Positions 34,170 through 42,511 of a stretch of 42,511 nucleotides of DNA are shown one piece after another (the first letter of the stretch is position 1; each line of letters begins with the position of its first letter). The stretch comes from JAAUTS01 sp034440395 (lineage in GTDB: Bacteria; Verrucomicrobiota; Verrucomicrobiia; Methylacidiphilales; JAAUTS01). A program made the position numbers and the translations under genes. The stretch is from contig JAWXBW010000050.1 of assembly GCA_034440395.1 (NCBI GenBank), forward strand, positions 1 through 42,511, in the 5' to 3' direction. The notes under the pieces were generated by a model. That model was not told the origin of the DNA. It searched no databases and worked only from the letters and a program-made list of their open reading frames with translations.

Positions 34170-36092
34170 CTACCCCACTCGCCCTGCCACATCCTTCTGC
34201 GTTTCTTCCCATAATCCATCTAAGGTTTCTTTAAGCTCCGCTTTGATTGCCTCTAAATTAGCCGCTGGCTCAACCGCCGCCCGCCCGAAGAAATAAAACT
34301 TAATCTTCGGCTCCGTTCCAGATCCACGCACCGCCACCCTAAATCCCTCAGAAAGAGTAAACATCAACATCAATTCCTTCGGAATCAACTTACCATCCAC
34401 ATCATGCAAAGTATCTTCTGCAAAATTTAAAACCTTTTCTACCGTATAACTTCCCCATGTCTTAGGCGTCTCGCTCCGATAACTTTCCAGCAATCTCTTA
34501 ATCTTAGCGGCACCCTCTGCACCCTCGAAGGTTAAGGTTCCTAACTTTTCCGAATAAAAACCGAAACGAACATAAATCTCATTGAGATAGTCTCCCAGAG
34601 TCTTGCCTTGCGCAGCCGCATAAGCTGCCACCTCCGCAAACATCAGCACCGCCGCATTCGCATCTTTATCGCGCACATAATCTCCGCCTGAGTAGCCATA
34701 GCTTTCCTCACCTCCAAAAACAAAGAACGTACTTTTAGCTAATAAGCGTCCGCGCCACTCCGCTTCTGTCCCTGCGCCCCGACCACCTGCCAGAGCCTCA
34801 TAATCTCCGAGCTTCTCGCCGATGTATTTAAAGCCCGTCAACGTATCCACACACTTCACTCCGTAATGTGCCGCCAACGCTTTTTGTAAATCTGTGGTGA
34901 CAAAGGTTTTGATCAACGTGGCCTTCTCTGCATTTCCCTTATGTAAAATTCCTTGAGCAAAAAATCTCTCTAAACGATAGGCCGCCATAATCGAACCAAT
35001 TTGATTGCCTGACATGACATCAAACCCCCCACGTCCATTCCGCACAGCTACACCCATCCGATCCGCATCGGGATCCGTTGCCATAACCAAATCCGCTCCT
35101 TCCACCTGCGCCTGATCCATCGCCAGTTGCAGAGCCTCCGCGTTCTCAGGGTTCGGCGACTTCACCGTCGGGAAACCCCCATCTGGCTTGACCTGCAAGG
35201 GAACGGTGGAGAATTGAAATCCAAAACGATCCAATAACGCTGGCACACTCTGAATCCCCGTTCCATGAATCGGCGTGAAAACGATTTTTAGTTTGCCACG
35301 CTGCGACTTAATCATCTCTGGCTCTAAAACTAAGGAACTCACCGCATCTAAATAAGCCGCATCCACCTCTTTACCTATAATCTGTAAGCATCCTTTTTTT
35401 GCTGCTGGGTTAGCGATACGTCCCGACTGCACCGCTAATACCTCACGAATAATGGCAGAGGCATGAGGCTCCACAATCTGAGCACCATCCTGGAAATAAG
35501 CCTTATACCCATTATCATGCGGTGGATTATGACTAGCCGTAATAACCACTCCCGCCTGCGCCTTTAAGTGCCGAACCGCAAAGGATAACTCCGGAGTGGA
35601 TCGTTCACTTTCAAATAAATACGCATCAATCCCCATCTCCGTCGCCACCTGCACGGCCAGTTCTGCAAAGTAACGGGAAAAATATCGAGTGTCATGCGCC
35701 AACACCAAAGCAGGAGTTTGCCCAGGAAAGTGCTTAATTAAATAATTCACCAAGCCCTGTGTCGCCCGGCTGATGTTAAACGCATTCATCGAGTTTGTGC
35801 CCACCGCAGGATACTGGGGCGGTAGTGAATTACCTTGCGTGCCCCGCTCCACTGAGGTCACCACCCTCCCAATCGACCGTCCGCGTAATCCACCCGTGCC
35901 AAAACTTAGGGTCTTATAAAAGCGATCGTTCAATTCCGTCCACTGCTCCTCCGCTACGAGCTCTGCGATGCTCGCCCGTTCCCAATCTTCACACCCAGCT
36001 TTGTCTAAAAGAAAAAAAATATTTTCCTGACTTGATGCTAATAATTTACCAGAGGCACTAGCAGCAGATAGGGCAGTGGGGATAGAACTCAT
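34170..36092 (-). CDS. phosphoglucomutase/phosphomannomutase
   Basis: A 640-aa alpha-D-phosphohexomutase that would interconvert glucose or mannose 1- and 6-phosphates. The phosphoserine is in TASHNPPHDNGYK (Ser187), the magnesium loop is TDPDADRMG, the sugar-binding loop GGEESYGYSGG, and the C-terminal phosphate loop RGSGTEPKIKFYF. It is somewhat longer than many relatives because of an N-terminal extension of about 30 residues. The gene is one of the few intact genes here ending in TAG. It may serve the same glycogen or envelope-sugar metabolism as the GH57 enzyme; that link is inferred. Confidence 0.93.
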   Translation of the reverse strand: MSSIPTALSAASASGKLLASSQENIFFLLDKAGCEDWERASIAELVAEEQWTELNDRFYKTLSFGTGGLRGRSIGRVVTSVERGTQGNSLPPQYPAVGTNSMNAFNISRATQGLVNYLIKHFPGQTPALVLAHDTRYFSRYFAELAVQVATEMGIDAYLFESERSTPELSFAVRHLKAQAGVVITASHNPPHDNGYKAYFQDGAQIVEPHASAIIREVLAVQSGRIANPAAKKGCLQIIGKEVDAAYLDAVSSLVLEPEMIKSQRGKLKIVFTPIHGTGIQSVPALLDRFGFQFSTVPLQVKPDGGFPTVKSPNPENAEALQLAMDQAQVEGADLVMATDPDADRMGVAVRNGRGGFDVMSGNQIGSIMAAYRLERFFAQGILHKGNAEKATLIKTFVTTDLQKALAAHYGVKCVDTLTGFKYIGEKLGDYEALAGGRGAGTEAEWRGRLLAKSTFFVFGGEESYGYSGGDYVRDKDANAAVLMFAEVAAYAAAQGKTLGDYLNEIYVRFGFYSEKLGTLTFEGAEGAAKIKRLLESYRSETPKTWGSYTVEKVLNFAEDTLHDVDGKLIPKELMLMFTLSEGFRVAVRGSGTEPKIKFYFFGRAAVEPAANLEAIKAELKETLDGLWEETQKDVAGRVG

Positions 36093-36142
36093 CTAACTAT
36101 TCAGCCCCTCTATCCGCTCGCTGACAACCGAAATATTCAGAA

Positions 36143-37414
36143 TTATCGAATCGCTGAATCGCCAAAATACGAATGCAACACAGGCGGTAACTGTATCGTC
36201 CCATCTTCTTGCTGGCCTGTTTCTATTAACGCCACAAAAAGCCGCGGCAACGCCGTGCCTGAGCCATTCAGAGTATGGCAAAATACATTCTTCTTCTCCT
36301 CCGTCTTGTAACGAAGATTCATCCGCCGCGCCTGAAAATCCTCAAAGTTACTGCATGAAGAAACTTCTAAATAACTATCCGACCCAGGTGCCCATACCTC
36401 AATGTCATAACACTTCGCTGCCCCAAAACCCATGTCCCCCGTGCAAAGCTCTATCGTCCGATAATGCAGCCCCAACAACTCCAAAACTCGTTCCGCATGT
36501 TTGCGTAAGGTTTCCAACTGTTCATACGAATGCTGCGGCTCCACGATTTTAACCAACTCAACTTTATCAAACTGGTGCACCCGAATCATCCCACGATTAT
36601 CCCGCCCAGCACTGCCCGCTTCCCGCCGGAAGCACGGGGTGTAGGCAGCGTAGGAAATGGGTAGTTGATTGCGATTAAGAATTTCTTCGCGATGCAGATT
36701 TGTGATCGGCACCTCCGCCGTAGGAGCTAGAAATAAAGCTTCCCCTTCGAGTTGATACATATCTTCCCGGAATTTAGGTAATTGTCCCGTCCCATACATG
36801 GACGCCTCGCGCACAAGAAATGGCGGTGAAACTTCCGTGTAACCGTGCTCACGGGTATGCAGGTCTAAAAGGAAATTTAGCAGAGCCCGCTCCAGTCGCG
36901 CACCTTGTTGACGAAGCACAAAAAAACCACTGCCTGAAATCTTCGTCCCTGCCGCAAAATCCACAAGTCCCAGCTTCTCCACCAGTGCCACATGCTCCAC
37001 TGGCTTGAAGGTAAACGTGGGCTTCTCTCCAAAGGTTCGCACCACAGGATTCGCCGCTGCATCCAGACCTATCGGGCAGGCGGCATGAGGTAAGTTTGGC
37101 ACGCTAAGAAGAAGTTGCCGCTGTTGCTCATCTAAATCCGTCTGCTGCTTGTCCAGTTCCGTAATCAGATCAGACTTCTCTTTCATCCCCGCTAACAAAT
37201 CATCCGCCGCCTCACCCTTCGCCTTGCGCGCCCCTATGTCTTTGCTAATCGAGTTCCGTTCCGCCTTTAATTTCTCCACCTGAGCAATCACCTCGCGCCG
37301 CTTTCCATCCACCTCTAAGATCAGATCCACGGACGCCTCATCCCCCTTGCCACGCACCTGTAGGCGTTCTTTAACTTTTTCTGTGTTCTCCCGGATCAAA
37401 CGTATATCTAGCAT
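36143..37414 (-). CDS. serS: seryl-tRNA synthetase
   Basis: A 423-aa class II synthetase. It has an N-terminal coiled-coil arm (MLDIRLIRENTEKVKERLQ and ERNSISKDIGARK) that holds tRNA-Ser, motif 2 FRREAGSAGRDNRGMIRVHQFDKVE and motif 3 LNGSGTALPRLFVALIETGQ. Motif 3 normally reads NGSGxAVGR; here it is NGSGTALPR, a slight departure next to the conserved Arg. Length is normal. It is divergent from recQ across a 98-nt gap. Confidence 0.96.
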   Translation of the reverse strand: MLDIRLIRENTEKVKERLQVRGKGDEASVDLILEVDGKRREVIAQVEKLKAERNSISKDIGARKAKGEAADDLLAGMKEKSDLITELDKQQTDLDEQQRQLLLSVPNLPHAACPIGLDAAANPVVRTFGEKPTFTFKPVEHVALVEKLGLVDFAAGTKISGSGFFVLRQQGARLERALLNFLLDLHTREHGYTEVSPPFLVREASMYGTGQLPKFREDMYQLEGEALFLAPTAEVPITNLHREEILNRNQLPISYAAYTPCFRREAGSAGRDNRGMIRVHQFDKVELVKIVEPQHSYEQLETLRKHAERVLELLGLHYRTIELCTGDMGFGAAKCYDIEVWAPGSDSYLEVSSCSNFEDFQARRMNLRYKTEEKKNVFCHTLNGSGTALPRLFVALIETGQQEDGTIQLPPVLHSYFGDSAIR

Positions 37415-37512
37415 AGAGCTCCCTATTAAACGTCCACCTTAACGGGAAAACAAACTCAAAATTTTTTCTCATTCCTGTTTATTCCTTCTCCAAGCTTGCT
37501 ACATTACGAACC

Positions 37513-39354
37513 ATGTCGGAACTTCAAGATATTTTAAAACACAGTTTCGGCTACGACGAGTTCCGCCCGCTGCAAAAAGAAATTATTCAAGAATCCCTCG
37601 CCGGCCACGATATCTTTGCCCTCCTCCCCACCGGCGGCGGTAAATCCCTTTGCTTCCAAATCCCCTCGCTCATGCACTCAGGCCTGACCCTCGTCGTCTC
37701 ACCCCTCATCGCCCTCATGAAGGATCAAGTCGATTCCCTTAAAGCCACAGGAATCCCCGCTACCTTCCTCAACTCCACCCTCGACGCCACCGAAACAAAA
37801 GCCCGTATGCGAGGTCTCCATCAAGGAACGTATAAACTCCTCTACGTCGCCCCCGAGCGGCTTAATCTCGATAGCTGGGAAGAAAAATTACAAGCCTGGA
37901 ACATCCAACTCATCGCCATTGATGAGGCCCACTGCATCAGCGAATGGGGACATGACTTCCGCCCCGAATATCGCCGCATCTCCCAACTCCGCAAAGTTCT
38001 GCCGAACATCCCCCTTATGGCTCTCACCGCTACCGCCACGGGGCGCGTGCGGCAGGACATCATTCATCACCTCCAACTTCGGCAACCGAAACAATTCATC
38101 GCCTCCTTCAATCGCCCCAACCTCGCCTACCGTGTCATTCCTAAAGATAAACCCCTCCAACAAATCCTCGCCTTCGCCAAAAAACGTGAACATGAAAGCG
38201 GCATCATTTATTGTTCCAGTCGTAAAAGCACGGAATCCCTCGCCGAGTCCCTCGCCGATCGTGGATTGTTAGCTAAACCCTATCACGCCGGCCTCACTCA
38301 TACCGAACGCTCAAAAAATCAAGAACTCTTCTTGCGAGACGAAGTTCGCATCATGTGCGCCACCATCGCCTTCGGCATGGGCATTAACAAACCTAACGTC
38401 CGCTACGTCATCCACCACGACCTCCCGAAAAACCTCGAAGGCTACTACCAAGAAACAGGCCGTGCCGGGCGCGATAGCCTACCCTCCGATTGCCTCCTGC
38501 TTTTCAGTGCCGGAGACGTGGCCAAGCAGATGCACTTCCTTGAAGAAATCACGGACGCCGAGGAACAACAAATAGCCCGCACCCAGCTTCAAACCATGCT
38601 CCACTACGCTGAAAGTTCCGTCTGCCGTCGGGTCGATCTCTTGGGCTACTTTGGAGAAACCTGGACCCAAGTCCCCTGCGGTGCCTGTGATAATTGCCTA
38701 GCCCCTCGCGAATCCTACGACGGCACCATCCCCTCCCAAAAACTCCTCTCCTGCGTTTACCGCATAAGAAGAGCCGGCGGCTTCGGCGTGGGATTAAACC
38801 ATGTCGTCGAAGTCCTTACCGGTGCCAACACCGATAAAATTCGCCGTTGGAAACACGACACCCTCACCACCTATGGCATCGGTAAAGAAATCGACCGCAG
38901 TGAGTGGCTCGCCATCGGGCGTGAACTCCTCCGCATGGGCTACCTAGCCCTGAGCAACGAACAATTCAGCGTCCTCATCCTCACGCCCCTCGGCATTCAA
39001 GCGCTCAAAGATCGCAGCACCATCCAACTCACCAAACCCATGACTAAGATCGCTGTCGCACGTCTGCCCCGCAGCGGCGCCATCGAGTGCGACGAAGCCC
39101 TCTTTGAACGGCTCCGCTCCTTGCGTAAAAAACTGGCCGATGAACGAGAAGTTCCGGCCTACATTATTTTTGGTGATAATAGTCTGCGGCAAATGGCACG
39201 TTACTACCCTGAGCGAGAAAATGATTTTGACCGAATCAGCGGCGTCGGAGAAAAAAAGAAAGCCGAATTCGCCACCGTCTTCGCCGCCGAGATCCGCGCC
39301 TTTCTCAGCAACAACCCCAAAGTCCTCTTCCGCGACGTGAAGGATTACAGTTAA
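37513..39354 (+). CDS. recQ: ATP-dependent DNA helicase RecQ
   Basis: A 613-aa 3'-5' helicase. Motif 0 FGYDEFRPLQ, Walker A LLPTGGGKS (37-45), DEAH box (137-140) with CISEWGHDFRPEY, then GMGINKPNVRYVIHHDLPKNLEGYYQETGRAGRD, the four-Cys zinc site (CRR...CGACDNC), a winged-helix RQC domain and a C-terminal HRDC (FERLRSLRKKLADER to ISGVGEKKKAEF). All standard parts are present, so it should be active in recombination repair. The gap after it (39355-39515) shows no gene or terminator. Confidence 0.96.
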   Translation: MSELQDILKHSFGYDEFRPLQKEIIQESLAGHDIFALLPTGGGKSLCFQIPSLMHSGLTLVVSPLIALMKDQVDSLKATGIPATFLNSTLDATETKARMRGLHQGTYKLLYVAPERLNLDSWEEKLQAWNIQLIAIDEAHCISEWGHDFRPEYRRISQLRKVLPNIPLMALTATATGRVRQDIIHHLQLRQPKQFIASFNRPNLAYRVIPKDKPLQQILAFAKKREHESGIIYCSSRKSTESLAESLADRGLLAKPYHAGLTHTERSKNQELFLRDEVRIMCATIAFGMGINKPNVRYVIHHDLPKNLEGYYQETGRAGRDSLPSDCLLLFSAGDVAKQMHFLEEITDAEEQQIARTQLQTMLHYAESSVCRRVDLLGYFGETWTQVPCGACDNCLAPRESYDGTIPSQKLLSCVYRIRRAGGFGVGLNHVVEVLTGANTDKIRRWKHDTLTTYGIGKEIDRSEWLAIGRELLRMGYLALSNEQFSVLILTPLGIQALKDRSTIQLTKPMTKIAVARLPRSGAIECDEALFERLRSLRKKLADEREVPAYIIFGDNSLRQMARYYPERENDFDRISGVGEKKKAEFATVFAAEIRAFLSNNPKVLFRDVKDYS

Positions 39355-39515
39355 AAACCTAGAAGTTAGTTAACTAGCCACTCGATTCTGCCGCGTCTAG
39401 CTGAGGCTTAGGCCGTTACGGATGTGAAGGGGGAGCTAGGTCTATATTATCGACGAGCAGGGTGTAACAGAAGGACTAGACTTTGAAAATAATGTTGTCG
39501 GTTGTTATAAAAGTT

Positions 39516-40067
39516 TTAGCCGAGGTCGTCTAGCAGTCGTTGAGAGAAAACTGGGAGTGTTTTTCCGAGGCGGATCAACACGTCCTGAACCTCGAGATTT
39601 CGCCTGCCAGCGATCTCGCCTAAGCAGACCGTTATTTGTTGGGGTTCCATCTCGTATAGAATCAGTAAGTAGTCTTGAGGATGGCTTGCGCAGATGTTCC
39701 ATGGCGTGAGAGCCTCGGCGGGAAAGTGCTTCAGGTTAAAGGTAAGGATGAGGGGGCAGTTACCATGAATTGCCGCACCGAGAACGTGGCGGTCTTTCAA
39801 GTCGTTGCCGAGTGCTGACAACAGTTTCTCGTAATCGGATACTTCCGCCTCGGGAAATGTCTCGCGGACAGCGGCTTGGAACGAATTGGCCAAACTCGGC
39901 TTCCAGCCGAGTTTTTCGACGTGAGTGCGGCGAACCTCCTACAGCACTTCCGACGACCAATGCGGCACAATCAGACGCGGGCGTTCGGATAATCTCAGCA
40001 GCAAGTCGCACACGCTAAAATTGGCGAGCACACAGGCATCGAGAAATATCCGATAGTCCGCCCTCAC
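39516..40067 (-). pseudogene. PIN-domain toxin interrupted by an amber codon
   Basis: From GTG 40067, which overlaps the antitoxin stop by GTGA, the frame reads DYRIFLDACVLANFSVCDLLLRL to PHWSSEVL, then TAG at codon 43 (39941-39939), then EVRRTHVEKLGWKPSLANSFQAAV to the TAA at 39516. The two halves join without a frame change and make one PIN RNase of about 183 aa, with the first Asp in IFLDACVL, Asp in LKDRHVLGAA and TFNLKHFP. In relatives the position of the stop holds Gln or Glu, so CAG to TAG is a simple origin. Truncation before most active-site residues should inactivate it. Confidence 0.78.
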
Positions 40068-40519
40068 CGTTCGCCCGTGTAGTCGCTGTCGTAGAGACCA
40101 GCGGCATCGACATCGGCTCCGAGTTTGTCGAGGTTTTCGCGTCGGGTCGTATCGCGTCTGCGCTCGTAAGCGAGGAGTTCCTTGAAGGTCACGCGGCGGT
40201 GGGTGCCGACCTTATGGTGGGGGATTTCCTGCTGTTCCAGCAGGTTCACCAAGTGTTGTCGAGAGACGCCTAGGTAATTGGCGGCTGCTTGAGTGGTGAA
40301 AGCTTCGTCTTCCGGCACCATCACAATGGCCTTGTGCTCCGACATAAGTCGAACGATGCGCGCAAAGTGCGCAAAAAGGGCATCAGGCAAGTGGATGCGG
40401 TTGCCCTGCGCGTCGATCAAGGCGACATGATCAGTCTTGGCAAATACTTTGGCCAACTCGATTAGCTCTTCCTCGGGGATGAGAGAGGGATCCAGACGGT
40501 TGTTTCGGGTGGTGAGCAT
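40064..40519 (-). CDS. excisionase-type HTH antitoxin
   Basis: A 151-aa DNA-binding protein with an N-terminal domain (about 1-70) and a MerR/excisionase-type helix-turn-helix: FTTQAAANYLGVSRQHLVNLLEQQEIPHHKVGTHRRVTFKELLAYERRR (about 84-130). Proteins of this layout are antitoxins encoded just upstream of PIN toxins, which matches the overlapping PIN gene. The antitoxin frame is intact although its toxin is broken, the usual order of decay for such pairs. The upstream gap 40520-40677 shows nothing clear. Confidence 0.82.
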   Translation of the reverse strand: MLTTRNNRLDPSLIPEEELIELAKVFAKTDHVALIDAQGNRIHLPDALFAHFARIVRLMSEHKAIVMVPEDEAFTTQAAANYLGVSRQHLVNLLEQQEIPHHKVGTHRRVTFKELLAYERRRDTTRRENLDKLGADVDAAGLYDSDYTGER

Positions 40520-40677
40520 GGTTCATCCAATATAGCCGGGGAACAGATTAATTCAAGAATAATCGCTACAAACACCACATCCACCATAAACACTAAATTT
40601 TGGAGCAGTTGGGGGTCAGCAAATGCCTTAATTTACGGATCCCCAGTGTTTTCTGCCCTAGCCGCTTTTCACAAACT

Positions 40678-41178
40678 TCATCGTGCCAACCACTTGGCGA
40701 TTCGATTCTTGCAATCGGCTTTTGGTAAACGGCGGCCTGTGGCGAGCAAGTGCTTCAGCTTATCCGCGGCATCTAACGGTTTAAGCCGTCCCTCTTCCAC
40801 CAACTTATCGAAAATCCAAAGGGTGCCGTGGACGTTGACAAGCTCTGTTTCCGAAAAACTTCTTAAGTCCTTATCGCCCGTCAGCAATAAGGCACCGAGG
40901 TTTTTGGCCAACAGAAAAACGCTGGCATCCTGAATTTCTAGATCCGGCTTATCCTCTTTCCACAGGGCGCATTCCAAAAGAAAAATGGCTGAAGAACAAT
41001 GTGTGATGAGACGACCCGATTTCGAGTTGGCCACGACTTCCTCATGACCACCTTGTGCAACCTGAGCCATGATCAGGTCTGTGGTGTGGGTTTCGATGTT
41101 GAGTTCGAACCACAACCCCAGCGTTCCGGATAAATCCAAGTCTATCAGGATATTCGCATCCTGAACCGCTACTTTCAT
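40678..41178 (-). CDS. PIN-domain protein, toxin partner of the ImmA/IrrE regulator
   Basis: A 166-aa PIN-fold protein. Acidic residues occur at the expected places: QDANILIDLD near the N-terminus, LEIQDASVFLLAK in the middle and LLLTGDKDLR (about 98-107). It resembles the DUF3368 and VapC-like groups, which cut RNA. It overlaps the XRE-ImmA/IrrE gene by ATGA, and such pairs have been proposed as toxin-antitoxin systems. The frame is intact, unlike the PIN gene 600 bp away. Assignment as a toxin is inferred from family and context. Confidence 0.75.
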   Translation of the reverse strand: MKVAVQDANILIDLDLSGTLGLWFELNIETHTTDLIMAQVAQGGHEEVVANSKSGRLITHCSSAIFLLECALWKEDKPDLEIQDASVFLLAKNLGALLLTGDKDLRSFSETELVNVHGTLWIFDKLVEEGRLKPLDAADKLKHLLATGRRLPKADCKNRIAKWLAR

Positions 41179-42254
41179 ACAATACGTGAACCTCCATCAC
41201 GGATTTCGTCGATGGAACATTTAAGAAGCGAAGCAGCTTTGGAATGGGAAATGCGAGCCTCGCTCAATCCATGCAATACAAGCCGCTGAAACCGCTGCAC
41301 CGATTCCTGATGGATGTAGTTCTCATCACCGGGCTCCTTTTCCTTCCAACACTCTTCCTTATATTTATCCCAGAATCGGCGATACAAGGCATGGCTGATT
41401 AGACCTAGCTGATGGGCCCGCATCATCAGGGAACCTAGGGAAATGCCCCAGACCACTTTGATTTCAATGAGCTCTTTGATGAGCATGGACTCGCGATGTC
41501 CCCCTAAAACCGTTTGGGCGGAGGATGCCGGCAGAATGAAAGCTCCGGCAAAATGGGCGACCACCTTTTCCTCATTGAGATTCTTAGCAAGTCGTCCTTT
41601 TAACAACAAATGCCCCAGCTCATGCATGATCGTGTGCCGCTTGCGGGTTTGGCATTGATTGTTTAGCAATCCATTAATCACCACCACAGGACTTTCCCCC
41701 ATCCAGCCGGAAAATCCATCAAATTCAGAATGTGCATCGATTTCACATACCTTGACATTATTGGATTCCAAGACTTCCAACAGGTTTCCAATGGGTTGCA
41801 ATCCGAGATCCCAAGCCTCACGCAAATGAACCGCCGCTTTTTCGATATCGTCAGGTGACGTGATAAAACTTTTGGCCAAAGGGTTTTTAAAAGGCTTTTG
41901 CAAACCCAGAATCGCTTCCATTTCAGAGTAGCGCTCAAAATATTCCTGCGCCTTGGCTTTGATAACAGCCAGATCCTTCGTGCTGAGTTTTTCCTGTTTG
42001 GCTCGATACTCCACTTGTTGGATATCTGGCTCCATCTGACGAAAGAAAAACCCGACGTTTTGCTCAAGAACTGCGGCGAGAGAAATAAGCAAAGTGCCAT
42101 CCGGCATCATCTCACCGCGTTCATACTTGGCCAAGGCATTGTGGGAGACGGCACCGCCGATTTTATCCGAGAGTGCCCGTAAGGAGAGCCCTTCCATCTT
42201 CCGAGCCTGTTGGAGGCGCTTACCAAAAAGCAGCTTTATTCCTTTTTCATCCAT
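41175..42254 (-). CDS. XRE-HTH plus ImmA/IrrE metalloprotease antitoxin-like regulator
   Basis: A protein of about 359 aa with an N-terminal XRE helix-turn-helix (FGKRLQQARKMEGLSLRALSDKIGGAVSHNALAKYERGE), a linker, and an ImmA/IrrE (COG2856) zinc-protease domain with HELGH (about residues 211-215), then a C-terminal region with a second HTH-like tail (ISHSKAASLLKCSIDEI). Such fusions act as self-cleaving or toxin-controlling repressors. Start chosen at ATG 42254 (MDEKGIKLL); the frame opens 13 codons further up at 42293, inside the putative operator. It pairs with the downstream PIN gene. Confidence 0.85.
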   Translation of the reverse strand: MDEKGIKLLFGKRLQQARKMEGLSLRALSDKIGGAVSHNALAKYERGEMMPDGTLLISLAAVLEQNVGFFFRQMEPDIQQVEYRAKQEKLSTKDLAVIKAKAQEYFERYSEMEAILGLQKPFKNPLAKSFITSPDDIEKAAVHLREAWDLGLQPIGNLLEVLESNNVKVCEIDAHSEFDGFSGWMGESPVVVINGLLNNQCQTRKRHTIMHELGHLLLKGRLAKNLNEEKVVAHFAGAFILPASSAQTVLGGHRESMLIKELIEIKVVWGISLGSLMMRAHQLGLISHALYRRFWDKYKEECWKEKEPGDENYIHQESVQRFQRLVLHGLSEARISHSKAASLLKCSIDEIRDGGSRIV

Positions 42255-42318
42255 GTTTACAAAGTAGTTGACTTTTTGTGTTCTGTAAACCATAGTTTAA
42301 AAAAATAAGGTTTAAACC
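42255..42318. promoter_or_regulatory. cluster of GTTTA(C)/GTAAAC half-sites between ImmA/IrrE and cas3
   Basis: Five related half-sites crowd this 64-bp divergent gap: GTTTAC (42255), GTAAAC (42285), GTTTA (42295), and the perfect palindrome GGTTTAAACC (42309-42318). TAAAC-CATA-GTTTA (42286-42299) is a second palindrome. The array would suit cooperative binding by the XRE repressor to control its own gene and possibly the divergent cas3-like gene. Binding is inferred. Confidence 0.45.
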
Positions 42319-42340
42319 AGTCCTCTAGCGTAAATTTTAC

Positions 42341-42511
42341 ATGCCAACGACTCAAAATAATCAGAAGCCTGCCGTTAACTCTGAGAGCATCATATCTTTA
42401 GATTTAAAAAATTGCTGGGCAAAAACAGATCCATCCGGTGCTCCTGCACTGTCTGTTTTGGGTCACTGCATCCACGTCGGATCTGTAGGAAAAGTCGTTC
42501 AAGGTCTTTTG
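42341..42511 (+). CDS. cas3: probable CRISPR Cas3 (HD domain), 5' part only
   Basis: An ORF open from ATG 42341 to the end of the window (57 codons). After a polar start it reads CWAKTDPSGAPALSVLGHCIHVGSV. A [W/Y]AK[T/S] element followed by a short loop and a LxxHxxxVxxV helix is the typical beginning of the Cas3 HD nuclease, the His being the first metal ligand. If so, it degrades target DNA in a type I CRISPR-Cas system whose other genes lie to the right. The subtype cannot be judged. No Shine-Dalgarno is seen. Some other HD-domain helicase remains possible. Confidence 0.65.
   Translation, partial: MPTTQNNQKPAVNSESIISLDLKNCWAKTDPSGAPALSVLGHCIHVGSVGKVVQGLL

Noticed and set aside
36093..36281. 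Short minus-strand frame at the end of serS
   Set aside because: It overlaps the 3' end of serS out of frame and has no features of its own.
42255..42340. CRISPR repeats next to the cas3-like gene
   Set aside because: The GTTTA motifs are short and irregular in spacing and orientation, unlike direct repeats with uniform spacers.

Overview
The window looks like a chromosomal segment of a Verrucomicrobiota bacterium. This rests on inference from gene content, not on a marker-gene tree: a DUF1800/DUF1501 secretion-type pair, a PEP-CTERM sorting tail, an IF-1 with a basic tail, a TonB receptor and lipid-biosynthesis genes of Gram-negative type. Many start codons have no visible Shine-Dalgarno sequence (cobW, znuA, znuC, znuB, bioB), while others have a good one (TonB receptor, PepSY protein, the 34-aa ORF).

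Layout. 0.1-3.5 kb (minus): a metal or siderophore receptor unit of a PepSY membrane protein, a TonB-dependent receptor and a small HPCGMC protein. 3.6-9.2 kb: a zinc-homeostasis divergon. A Zur/Fur regulator with a downstream cell-wall amidase reads left; a CobW GTPase and ZnuA-ZnuC-ZnuB read right, with overlapping palindromes between them. 9.3-10.3 kb: bioB. 10.4-11.3 kb: a decayed DUF433/DUF5615 toxin-antitoxin pair and an intact 34-aa basic protein with a strong terminator. 11.3-19.3 kb (minus): a flippase-like membrane protein, infA, a SWIM-SNF2 ATPase and alaS. 19.4-20.2 kb: a frameshifted PEP-CTERM remnant and an SMR exporter. 20.4-25.1 kb (plus): DUF1800, DUF1501 and a pseudopilin-like protein in one operon. 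25.2-26.1 kb: a Fic gene with its catalytic core deleted. 26.1-29.5 kb (minus): rmuC and an Aas-like acyl-activating protein. 29.6-33.9 kb (plus): an unknown protein, an amine-oxidase-type FAD enzyme, DUF309 and a GH57 branching-type enzyme. 33.9-37.4 kb (minus): a 53-aa membrane peptide, a phosphohexomutase and serS. 37.5-39.4 kb (plus): recQ. 39.5-42.3 kb (minus): two PIN toxin-antitoxin units, one broken by an amber codon and the other an XRE-ImmA/IrrE plus PIN pair. 42.34 kb to the edge: the first 57 codons of a probable CRISPR Cas3 HD nuclease.

How it fits together. The left quarter is about metal supply: outer-membrane uptake, zinc ABC import, a zinc chaperone GTPase and a Zur-type switch, with a zinc-type amidase whose first metal ligand is replaced sitting in the regulator operon. 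The middle is mostly housekeeping, interrupted by an exported-protein operon. The right end becomes an accessory island of toxin-antitoxin genes leading into what is probably a type I CRISPR-Cas locus outside the window. Four accessory genes are visibly dead (DUF433, DUF5615, Fic, PIN), and three of their four premature stops are TAG, a stop codon that few intact genes here use. No tRNA, rRNA, CRISPR array or complete insertion sequence was seen.
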